A DNA stretch of 64,000 nucleotides from Branchiostoma floridae (taxonomy: Eukaryota; Chordata; Leptocardii; Amphioxiformes; Branchiostomatidae), in contig NC_049995.1 of assembly GCF_000003815.2 (NCBI RefSeq), forward strand, positions 17,184,376 to 17,248,375, given 5' to 3'. Within the stretch, counting starts at the first letter, position 1. The number at the start of each line of letters is the position of its first letter. The position numbers and the translations under genes were made by a program. The notes under the pieces were generated by a model. The model did no database searches. It was given only the letters and a program-made list of their open reading frames with translations, and was not told the DNA's origin. Below, piece after piece: positions 30,401-40,180 of the stretch.

Positions 30401-33147
30401 GAGCGAAAGACGGTGAGAGAAAGAGTACTCTAGTGAGCGTGTGTATGTTTGTGTTTGTTTGTTTGTTTGTTTGTGTGTGAGTGCATATGCGTATGTGCTT
30501 CTGTCCCTGTGCATGTTTGTGAGTGAGTGAGTGAGTGAGTGAGTGATTGAGTGAGTGAGTGAGTGAGTGAGTGAGTGAGTGAGTGAGTGAGTGAGTGAGT
30601 GAGTGAGTGAGTGAGTGAGTGAGTGAGTGAGTGAATGAGTGAGTGGGTGGGTGGGCGGGCGAGTGAGTGAGTGAGTGAGTGAGTGAGTGAGTGAATGATG
30701 TTTTCAAATTGGATGTATAGAAATGTTTGCAACACTGTCAAAAATATCATACATTTACATATAGTAAAGAAAAGTTCACACTCCTACCCTTCCGTGCCAC
30801 CAGTCCCGGCACCTGGTGCAGAACGCGTGCCCGCACTTCTCACAGTCTGCCCGACGCCGTCCTCCGGAGTAGACTTCCGAACTCACGCGAGAAATCCCGC
30901 GACACTTCGGGCACCAGTCCACCTCCCGTTCCTCCGCCAGAACTTTCCTCTCTGTCTCTTGCTCCTGTGGTGGAAAAATTTTAAAACTATTTCATATCGA
31001 CTCTTCAGGTACGTAAGGATTACAATATCTTTGCTACGGTTACAATTGAAAAAAGTGGCCCACCTAGTAGTTTACAAGTTTGTTTTTTTCTCAATTTCTG
31101 GCAGGACACCCCTACATGGCCACTTGGGACACACTGAGGCTATCGGGCTATTTTCAAGCATTGCCGGGCCCCTGGATTTTCAAACCTCGCAGTTTAAATC
31201 ACCCCGGAACGCGGCGATGCTTGGCCGGGCCCCTAGATTTTCAAAACTCGGAGTTCAGATCACCCCGGGACATGGCTTTCTTGGCTTCGGGGCCCGGCCG
31301 GGACTACTCCCGTACCCTTTTGGGCACCCGTGCAAATTGGATCGTATCTGCTAAATAAATGAATAATTGTTGCTTACTTCTGCCTTCTTCTGCTGCCTTC
31401 TGAAAGTTTTCACGTCAAGCACAGCCCAGAGTACATCAGCTGAAATAGTTACGTCACATCCGCTTCCGGCGCACCTGGAATCAAAACCAAATTTGTCATT
31501 GATGTGAAGAAACTTAACTCCCACCTACCTGATCAAGTAAAGGCAGATATTGTCCAGAAGAAAGCTTAAGAATAAACATATTACAATTCTCTCACATGGT
31601 CTAGCCTAACAAATACTGCTTTGTTTTGTAAATTCTTACTCAAGCACATTCATTTACGTGATGACCAGCCCCTCCAACTCTGCCCTTTCACTTGCTACAT
31701 AATGTAACCGAACACCACAGTGTGTCTGCTACTTTACTAGTTGCCATGGTGACAGCCGTATGGTCCAGGTCATTGACCTCATGCCTGCTTGGCGCGAAAA
31801 GAGGAGGAAACGAGGCAAACACACTATGTTCCCCTTTTGTGAAAGTATGAATGAAATTATCGCCATCACATTAGGGCTGTGTACCTAAACAAATTTCAGG
31901 TACAGGTACAGGTACACGGGTTTTGGTATAGGTCCGGACCTGCACCTGTACCTTAAAAAAGTTTAGCCAAGTATATGTAAGTTAAACATGTAGCTAACTG
32001 TCTCTTCTTGTCATCTTTGTATGGGAAATTACATATTTGAATCTCAAAACAATTTCTTTGCAAGTTTTCTTAAGTTTCAACTGCAAGATTATCACCATTG
32101 TCATTGTTGATTCGGGATTTACTTGTCCAGTAGTCTGAAAAAGTAATGTTTGATAGTGATTTAGTTTGTTTAGGTACAGGTACAGGCACACAGATGTTTA
32201 GGTCCGGACCTGTACCTAAACAATTTTTGTACCTACATACCCGTACCTGTACAGGTACGGTACAGGTACGGGTATGTAGGTACACTGCCCTACATCACAT
32301 TAATACTTACTTAATAATCCACGTGCCCTGTTCCATGGCGTAATGACAATGAGTGCTGAGGCAGTCTTCACAGAACACGTGACCACACTCCTCTATCACG
32401 TGACTTAATCTGGGCCAGTCTATGAGACAGATGCCGCATATCGGGGCCTAAGGAGAAATAGAGAAATTACCGTTATTGTTACGATGTAAACAACAAAAAT
32501 CATGAGGATCCGGATCCGTCAACTCCTTCTTAATCGTGAGTTATGCTACGGTCCACAGTTTGAAACAAATTCGCCCCCTGCAGTTCCAACAAGCCCCTGG
32601 GGGACCCAAAGTTACAGCACTATCTCTCTGCCTTAAGACCTATCTACCATATAAAAAGCACGCCCACATCAAGTCCAGAGCACGAGATATCAAAGCCATG
32701 AGTTCTGCTTCGGTACCTTAGAAAGCCGATAGGGGGTCCATTACCAAAGTTGGCCTTCATTTTCCCAATTCCTAAACAATAACATCAAGATCCACCCGAG
32801 GCTTCTAGAGATATGTTGCTCATAAACACACTAATTATAAGTCACACCGATAACACATGCTTCTTGCATTGGCGAAGGTATCTACGTTATGCATGGGTTC
32901 ATGCTACCGATCTTGTGCCCTTCAGAAAGGCACGTTGAACGACTTTCATCACAAGTTATGCTGTCGACAAACACACCCGCGTACACACACTTACATCCGT
33001 CTGATCGACCTCTTCTTGCGTAGACATGTCTCCAACTTGGTTCGAGTCTCCCTCCGCTGAAGATTCCAATGGTGGTGGGTACTTCCCGGCTTTTAGCGAC
33101 GCTTCTACGAGGGGACGACTTTCGTTCGCTGTTCCTCCTTCCGCCAT
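27471..33147 (-). CDS. RBR (RING1-IBR-RING2) E3 ubiquitin ligase, copy B, 8 exons, 470 aa
   Basis: RBR ligases take ubiquitin from E2 onto a RING2 cysteine and pass it to a substrate. Exons: 32995-33147, 32311-32447, 31378-31474, 30788-30964, 30039-30244, 29394-29502, 28480-28676, 27471-27807. Order: a polar N-terminus (MAEGGTANESRPLVEASL), RING1 (CGIC, ECGHVFCEDC, CAGSGC), IBR (CPKC, CEKC, FCTRC, WWHGRLGQC), RING2 (CPKC, then G-C-N-S-M with the expected catalytic Cys, CVRC, FCYGC, TCSC), then a fourth zinc module (CPAC, CVVC, CFTC, HY, C) and a C-terminal helix. Phases close throughout. It resembles RNF14/ariadne-type RBRs, but I cannot assign an orthologue, and the extra module is unusual. 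Terminal exons 5-8 are duplicated downstream as copy A. Confidence 0.88.
29103..29367. mobile_element. MITE with TATGTCACATTTCC ends and CCGGCCGGG subterminal blocks
   Basis: 265 bp. The left end TATGTCACATTTCCAACCC is followed by a CCCGGCCGGG block, and the right end is the imperfect complement (GGAAATGTGACATA). It lies in intron 6 of RBR copy B. Relatives lie at 48801-48988 (both ends) and near 14828-14895 (a short remnant). Confidence 0.8.
30340..30697. repeat. (GAGT)n tetranucleotide tract
   Basis: Long GAGT repeat with interruptions, in intron 4 of RBR copy B. On the minus strand it creates apparent Ser-Leu-Thr-His repeat frames, which are artefacts. Confidence 0.95.
31872..32292. mobile_element. 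hAT-type non-autonomous element (copy 2)
   Basis: 421 bp. Ends TAGGGCTGTGTACC and GGTACACTGCCCTA are flanked by a perfect 8-bp direct repeat CATCACAT (31864-31871 and 32293-32300). The inside is rich in GGTACAGGTAC. It is a diverged relative of 10147-10573, in intron 2 of RBR copy B. Confidence 0.87.
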
Positions 33148-33263
33148 AAGTTAAATGGATTCCTGTACTTCTCTTACACAGAATATAACAAAGAAGAAAT
33201 TTCTGACAGAACTATACAAGCCCCAAAAGCCCTGCACTGTGTAAAAGAGTCTATCTGCCGACC

Positions 33264-33365
33264 TATATATGCTTGAGTCAGGTCGGGGTTTCCGGCGGTT
33301 GTGCAATACCTGACGTCACGCCCGCGAGCGCTGATTGGTCGCTATTCTAGGCGGCCGTGACGTCA
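33264..33365 (-). promoter_or_regulatory. Promoter of RBR copy B: CRE, CCAAT, CRE, TATA
   Basis: On the minus strand, in order toward the gene: palindromic TGACGTCA (33358-33365), CCAAT (33334-33338), TGACGTCA (33311-33318) and a TATATAT box (33264-33270), about 117 bp before the start codon at 33147. The block is nearly identical upstream of copy C, although the surrounding sequence has diverged. Full CRE palindromes are recognised by CREB/ATF proteins, so cAMP- or stress-linked control is a reasonable inference. Confidence 0.78.
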
Positions 33366-33597
33366 TGAGCAGACGACAGGTAGACAGAATAACAGTGACG
33401 GCTTCGCGTATGTTGATTCGATTCTTACCCGACAACGTACCATTAACAGATCTTAATTGTTTTTAAGAGGATGCAGTAAATGTGCGAGACGTTGTAGATG
33501 TTAAAATGGCACAGATTATTTGTCGTTAAATGTCGGTATCAGTGCTACAAAGGTCGGGAAATGATACAACGTAAACCCGGAAGTTTCGATACATATA

Positions 33598-33698
33598 GAA
33601 TACAACACGGTGTATTCCGTATGACCCGAGGTACCAGCCCGACCCGCGGGAGGGCTGAGACCGAGGGTGATGCAGATTACACCGTGTTGTATTTTATT
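33598..33698. repeat. Short foldback element
   Basis: ATAGAATACAACACGGTGTA pairs with TACACCGTGTTGTATT about 55 bp further on. The loop contains a GC-rich CCCGACCCGCGGG palindrome. It probably belongs to a small MITE. Confidence 0.6.
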
Positions 33699-34737
33699 TA
33701 TGTCATACCCAAATCATATATTTGGATGTGAAATGCGCCATAAGTTTGGTGCCCTCGAACAAACATTGTTACAACAGCAATGTTCCGACGTCCGAATCAG
33801 GTATTTGAATTTTCGCCCGCGCCGCTCGGTGTATGTTCGAATTATTCGATGGAAGCCTGTGTGATACAACTTCGAAGCCTGTGTGGTACGTGTTTTTATC
33901 ACACGGTCCGGAACACCTGTATCGAACGTTATCGCGGCCCAGGTATGACAAAAATAACGTTACCCTATGGCCGATGATCATAAATCAATATATCAATAAC
34001 GGCAGAGGAGCAAACTTATCAATGCGTAACGTTATAGGGTCAATCCCTTATGCCAATTATATGGTTTTTCAAATCATATAATTTGTCAAGATTTCTCTGT
34101 GTATCAAACAGCAAGTATGTTCTCGGTGTTTCCTGGCATTATTTGCTTGTTCATACTTTTACATCGTAGTGTGGTGTTTGTTTGTTTGTTTATTTTTTAT
34201 TTATCCAGGGGTACATGTGGCCTGGCTGGCGTTTTTTAAAGATCCCTGGGGGGAAACCCCGTACATACATAACAATAAACGATAACAATATAAAATCAAT
34301 TAAATAGTGACACAGCAAGAATTCGCAAATAATAACGCAATTCAACTAAGACAAAATAAGGCAAGTCAATTATACAACATTAATCCTAATATAACTCCGA
34401 AATCATAAATAAAATCAAATAGGTAATGGGAATTTGCATACCAATGTGAACACAAAAAAAAAGACATGACAGATTGCATATTAGACCATGTGTCCAGGCG
34501 ATTCCTTGGATACAGATGTTTCTAGATTCATTCGTAAAATCTTTAACAGATGATTGTATATATTATATCATATATCAAAAATAATGTTGTAGATAAAAAG
34601 ATACGTGGAATGTTGATGTTCCTTTTTTACTCTGGACATCTTACCAGCGACTTGGGGGGGGGGGGGGGGGTGACGTAACTGGAAGGTGTTTCTACATGTA
34701 CCAGAAACCAGAGGTTTTTCGTCCGAATCTTGTTATA

Positions 34738-35137
34738 CACCTTTCTCACGCGGCGGCCATGATAGATCTAAAACGAGTTCAATGAGGCAAACAAAAGACT
34801 GTCCATCATAATAAGTAGTTCAACCAATGATAGTCTGCCAATTAGGAAAGCAACCAATAAGAGATTTGCAATTGGCTGCATGTCCGTCAAATATTTGCAT
34901 CATTATGTTTTTATTTTGCATCTCTTAAGGGACAGTGGGATCAGTCTACGCTACTATAAATTGCTACATATTTCGGTGTATAACACTTGTTATAATATCT
35001 ATTATTTGATCTTATATTGTGAAAATTTGTGTGGTCTGGGGAAAAACTAAATGGGAGCTGATTTTAGAAATAAGTTTTGTCTGTTTGCCTCATTGACCTC
35101 GTCTTCAATCTATGATGGCCGCCGCGTGAGAAATGTG
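34738..35137. mobile_element. MITE with ~50-bp inverted repeats, inserted into a SINE
   Basis: 400 bp with ends CACCTTTCTCACGCGGCGG and complement, and pairing extending through ATGATAGAT and TCAATGAGGCAAACA. It is flanked by TATA (a TA-type duplication), as in Tc1/mariner derivatives. It splits a SINE between TCGTCCGAATCTTGTTATA on the left and TACCAATCTTGTGCCCTAAA on the right. Units A and B carry the same SINE uninterrupted. Confidence 0.82.
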
Positions 35138-35820
35138 TATACTACCAATCTTGTGCCCTAAATACGACTTTCCTCACTCCACCCATATTTAATGGGTACC
35201 TGACGTCTATTGGGGAGGTAAAAGGCAGTGGAAGGAGAGGGATGGGCTCAACCATCCAATATCGTGCCCTAGACAGTGGATAACAACGCACTGTCATTAT
35301 GTGATCCAAAAAGGTTATGGGGCTGCATATGCCTTTCCTTACCTTAGCTTACTGCACCTAGGTAGCCAAGTCACAAATAAGATATAATTTATCATGGAAG
35401 CCCATCTGTGTTGGTATTTATCGAAGGTACAATGCTAAACTTTCTTCCAACACAAAAGTATACATGGATCATATTTTCAACGACCTCTGCCGCCTACGTC
35501 AGTATCGATACTGATGACCAATCACTTCAGGACGTAAACTCGTGAGAGTAATAGACACGTGATCTTATTTACACGTGATTTTGGCGGATACGTGACGTCA
35601 GCGATTGGTCAAACGTGCGACGCTCACCGTGTCTATTTTGATATCATCTGACGTGATTCAATTTGCCTCTTTGTGAGCCTTTCGCAATTCATGTTTGACC
35701 AATCCCGACAGTATCTCAAAGCCTAACTTAAGACTGAACGATGGGGGTAAATTTTTGCACGCTTGAAATGATTGACACAATATAAAAATTAGACTCAGTT
35801 GAAGAATGTTCTTCATATCA

Positions 35821-35826
35821 TTTATT
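35821..35826 (-). promoter_or_regulatory. Polyadenylation signal AATAAA, RBR copy C
   Basis: Minus-strand AATAAA about 430 bases after the copy C stop, in a flank similar to that of copies A and B (GTTGAAGAATGTTCTTCA, cf. GTTCAAGAATGTTCTCCA). Confidence 0.55.
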
Positions 35827-35999
35827 GTTTTTTATGCGGATAGAATGGATGAAGTTTTGCTCCAGTGAGCTAATTCTTACATATCAACAAAGACATGATT
35901 ACAAATAGTCTATTGGTTTGGCTTCTTCAGCACGCACAGCCAGGGTCTGTTTACTAACATACACAGGTTGGTACGAGTATCGTAGTCTAGCATATAGGT

Positions 36000-36140
36000 C
36001 CGGCTTGCGCTTCTTCACTCCTCTCTTTCAGATCACCCCTAGGCAGTTACGCCAACTCGCTGCCGATAGACGGAACTGGAGAAAGCTTGCAGTCGCCTGC
36101 TCTGTAGCCGACCGATGATGATGATGGTAACGGTGAAAAT
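36000..36140 (+). mobile_element. Tiny 3' end of a LINE
   Basis: It encodes ITPRQLRQLAADRRNWRKLA ending VADR-stop, the familiar C-terminal end of many non-LTR ORF2 proteins (LAADRxxWRxL). It is followed by a short (ATG)n tail, as is common at LINE 3' ends. It lies in the 3' flank of RBR copy C. Confidence 0.5.
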
Positions 36141-36255
36141 TTTGGGCTTTATCGGATTTTATCTACGTACAGTTAGATACATATATGGAGTTTCCCTTAT
36201 ACTCATGTGCCTAAAGTGAGAGAATCTATAATGTTAACCTTTTGCCATGAAGTCT

Positions 36256-39200
36256 TCAGTTTGAGTATAATTCAATTCTGCTCCCCGAGTCTACGATTAC
36301 GTCAATTTTACGTACTACGTCACCTGGAATGACGTTTTCCATACGTTCTTTTACCGCCTTTTCCTCAAGTTCAAGCTCAATAGCTTTCACAGCGTCGTAG
36401 ATGTGCTTCTGCATCTTCCACCCTTCGGACGTGCCGCGCTCAAGAATCCGTCGCCTAGGCTTGATGAGGTAGATCAACCCCTCCGCACACTTACCATACA
36501 TGTCCTGGCACCAATAGACAACATCTGCGGATGTGATGGTGGTTTTCATAGGGGTGTGCTGAACACACGGCATGCCCTTCCTATGAAACATGTCATAGAA
36601 TACCCATTAAATACAGTAGAAGCCAGTTAATTGCACAACGGATTAACGCACACTTCTGTTAACTGCACGGAATCCCAAAATCCCAAACCAGTGCAGTCCA
36701 GCTAGATAGCTGCGCATAATTGCACCATCCGGATAATTGTACGAAATTCACTGGCAAATAGGCCGTGCAATTAATCGGCTTCTACTGTATAAATAGTTTC
36801 ATCAGGTTGGTAGATCAATCGAACAAAGTCTCCTTCGTTTCACAACCTTCTTTTCATTCTGACTATCTGTCGTCTTCATTAGTACAGAAACCTACATGTA
36901 CTGATGAAGACGACGGATAGTCGCCGAAATAGCCTGACTAAAATCGCGCTCCTAGCGGCCGGCCCTACAATATTGCCGCCGCCCTCGGGGAGGGGGTCAT
37001 TAACCCCAGCCAGCGAGAGATTGTGTCAACACAGGCTAGTCGCCGAAACGTCTACGGAAGAATCAAAAGAAGGCTGTGAAACGAAGAACACTTTGTTCGA
37101 ATGTCATAGAATGGTTAGACCTTAAAACAAGTAGCGCTAACGATATGTTCAGCACAGCGTATTGACATTTTCATATACATATAGGTATTATTGTATTGTA
37201 TAGATGCAGAAGATCTTTTTGTTGTGTTAATAAACTTAAGATTAATACTTACTTATAATGGCCACCGACATTTCCAGTGAGACTCTTCTTGCAGGTGAAG
37301 CAATAGCTGGTTTTGCACACGACACACCGGATGTGGTTGTTGGTGTTTCGCTTCCGGTTCATCCGATGGCATGCTGGGCAGTCCGCGCACTCTGTTCGAT
37401 CGAAAGCGAACGGATCTATCGAAAGAATTCCCCGGATGGCACTTACAATCTGTGACATATTAAGAAAATTAATAGTGCTTTATCGACCTGATATATATGT
37501 ATGCATATATGACTCTTTGTATGTTGAGTAACCCACGGTTATTCACACCCACATATTTACACAGAAGAGTTAGCGTTTCGATGACCGTCTGTCACCTGTT
37601 CTACTTCGTACTGCAGATAGGTGTCGCTGTTACATTGTTGCAAATGCGGCCCCGAACAATATCAAAATACTATCACATTAAACTCCTTTTTTCTGAACGC
37701 GGTCATAAGTATGCCTAAGGCTATATCCCCTTTCATCACAGTCCATTACAATATCATTCTTTTTTTTTAGGTTTGGGAAACAATGTTATACACTAAAGCA
37801 ACGACACCTAGCGGCAGTGTGACGTGGACCAATCACTGATCTCTCTGAGGAAGGTGACAGGCTGCCACGGAGACGCACATTTGTGTAGATATTTGGTTAT
37901 GAATGAAAACAGAAAACTTTATTTACTATATGGTTCAAATTTCATTCAATTCGATGAAACCTTTCCATCAGCGACAAAGAGTACATTACATGAGTACAAA
38001 GCAAGTATTACGCAAAAATAAGCGTTTATGTTAAAAGCAAATACATCAAAATTGTTTAACTACCAAACCTTTCAGACAATGCAATGATACAAAAAGAAAA
38101 TCAAGTAAGAACATTTTATTCTAAATTGTAACCAAGGAAGCAAGGAATGCAGACTCACCGCTGGTTCCAGGTTCGTCATACGGCACCGGCACCCCGGGAA
38201 GGCTGACCCGCAACCGTAGCAGAAACTGTGTTTGCACCGCCCACAAAGCATGCTGTTACACCTGAGAAAGGAAAACAAGGGAAGACCTGACTTAACGTTT
38301 GCGATTCTCATGTTGTATGGGACATCTTACACAATATCTGGTATATCCCATAACTAGGGCTGGGTATCGGTACAGCGTACAGGTACAAAACCAGTTTTTC
38401 TTATTGGACCGGTCCAGAAAAACCGGACCTGAAAAAATTAGGTGGACCGGATGTTGGACCGATTAGAAAATTAACAGATTATTTTATCAGGCATTCACAC
38501 GTGGAAGGTGGAAGAAAATAACAACAGTGAAGTAGAGTAGAGTTTAGAGTAATTTCTACCAAGTTTTACAGCCAATCGTACAGGTGCAGTTAGCGTTGTA
38601 GGATTTTAAAACGCCAGTGTAAGTCTAATACTCCACCAAACAGATTTCTTTGTAGTGAAATGGACCATTCGTATGAGTCATACTAAATCAAGTCCAGGTT
38701 CAGGTCCGGACCTAGACCTGATCCTTTGGACCTGAACCGGAACTTACTGAATTTACAGTACCGGTACCCACCCCTACCCATAATTATTTCGAGTAGGCTA
38801 CCCCGATGAAATTCGCTCTTTCTTTCAAAGACGTAGGCGTGCTGTCTCAACAAAATAGCCAGCTATGCGACACTCTAATGTTAAGTTTATCCTTCGTTCT
38901 GCTTTGATGTGTAGTCTTGCCTTTTGTATTGTTAACCTTGGTTTAACAAGGTCACACATAAGGGGGAATAAAATTGACCTTGACCTTCGTACCAAATATC
39001 AATACAATCCATTCAGGTATGCTGGAGTCCATCCAAAAACACACATGTATACATTCATACAAACGCGATCGAAAACATAACATTCTAGCGAAGGTACGGT
39101 ATCTTCATTGTCCTCACAAATCTATTATATATGTTTTGTACGTGCATTTCAATGTACACTTTCATGCATACTAATGGCGATCTTACCCGGTAGTTCTATA

Positions 39201-40149
39201 TATCGGCACATGGCATTTCGGGCAGGGTGTCGTCGTGTCCATAATGAGCTTGTTGGAGAGAGCGTCGTACTTCTTTCTTCCTTTCAATCTCTCTTCCCAT
39301 CCCTCCATCCCGTCAGATCCGGGCTCGCCGGAAACTGTGATCCGGGCACTCGTTCTTTTGTTCTTCCAGACGCGGTGAGAGCATTGTCCTAACTGAGGGC
39401 GGAAACATATCATACAAAATTACTTCCAACTTCCATTCCTGTTTAAAGTGTTCATTGATTGATTGATTGATTGAGTTATTGTTTGAGTGAGTTTTGAGTG
39501 AGAGAATGTGGGTGAGTGCGTTTGCGCGCGTGTGTGTGTATGTGCATTTGTGTTCGTGTGTGTGTGTGCTTGACTGTATGTGTGTGAGTGCATATGCGTA
39601 TGTGCTTCTGTGCTTGTATGTATTCTAAACTTTGTCAGTGCGTGAGTGAGTTTGTGTTAAATTGCATCCATCCTTATTTTCTCGAAATGTCATATCAAGA
39701 AAAGTCGTAATGATTCGTTCTCCTACCCTTCCGTGCCACCAGTCCCGACACCTGGTGCAGAACGCATGCGCACACGTCTCACAGTCGGCCCGCCGGCGCC
39801 CCGCGGAGTACACTTCCGAACTCACGCGAGAAATCCCGCGACAATGCGGGCACCAGTCCACCTCCCGTTCCTCCGCCAGAACTCGCCGCTCGGTCTCCTG
39901 CTCCTGTTTTAATTAAACAACAGATAATATTGTGATTATTCAAAATCGACTTTTGAGATGTGCAATGATTTCGAAATCCCGGTCACAGTCGGAAAAGGGG
40001 CTGAAAAAAAAATAAAGCCAAATAAAATATATCCATTGCTGGAAGTGAAAATACATAGAAAGAAAAATATCATTTAAATTTGGGGCAAGTGAACAGTTGG
40101 TTCGGGCAAGTAATTACCTCAATGAAAAATAGAGGTATAGTTTTGAGTG

Positions 40150-40180
<31 letters not shown>

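Larger units (their letters stand above)
25800..33400 (-). repeat. Segmental duplication unit B (RBR cluster)
   Basis: A complete unit with head at about 25830-26150, SINE, RBR gene copy B and promoter. Private insertions include the LINE (26365-26959), a CCGGCCGGG MITE (29103-29367), a GAGT microsatellite and a hAT element (31872-32292). It ends upstream of the CRE/CCAAT promoter. Confidence 0.85.

Noticed and set aside
30354-30750. Long Thr-His-Ser-Leu repeat frames
   Set aside because: Products of the GAGT microsatellite inside an RBR intron.
30695-31358. 219-aa and 92-aa plus-strand frames
   Set aside because: Antisense to RBR copy B exon 4, continuing into intronic GC-rich repeat; no family similarity.
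35500-35640. Candidate enhancer with CACGTG, TGACGTCA and ATTGGTCAAA
   Set aside because: The same string, in decayed form, recurs at about 18240-18345, 18440-18510 and, inverted, 27850-27965, so it is more likely a dispersed repeat than a dedicated regulatory site.
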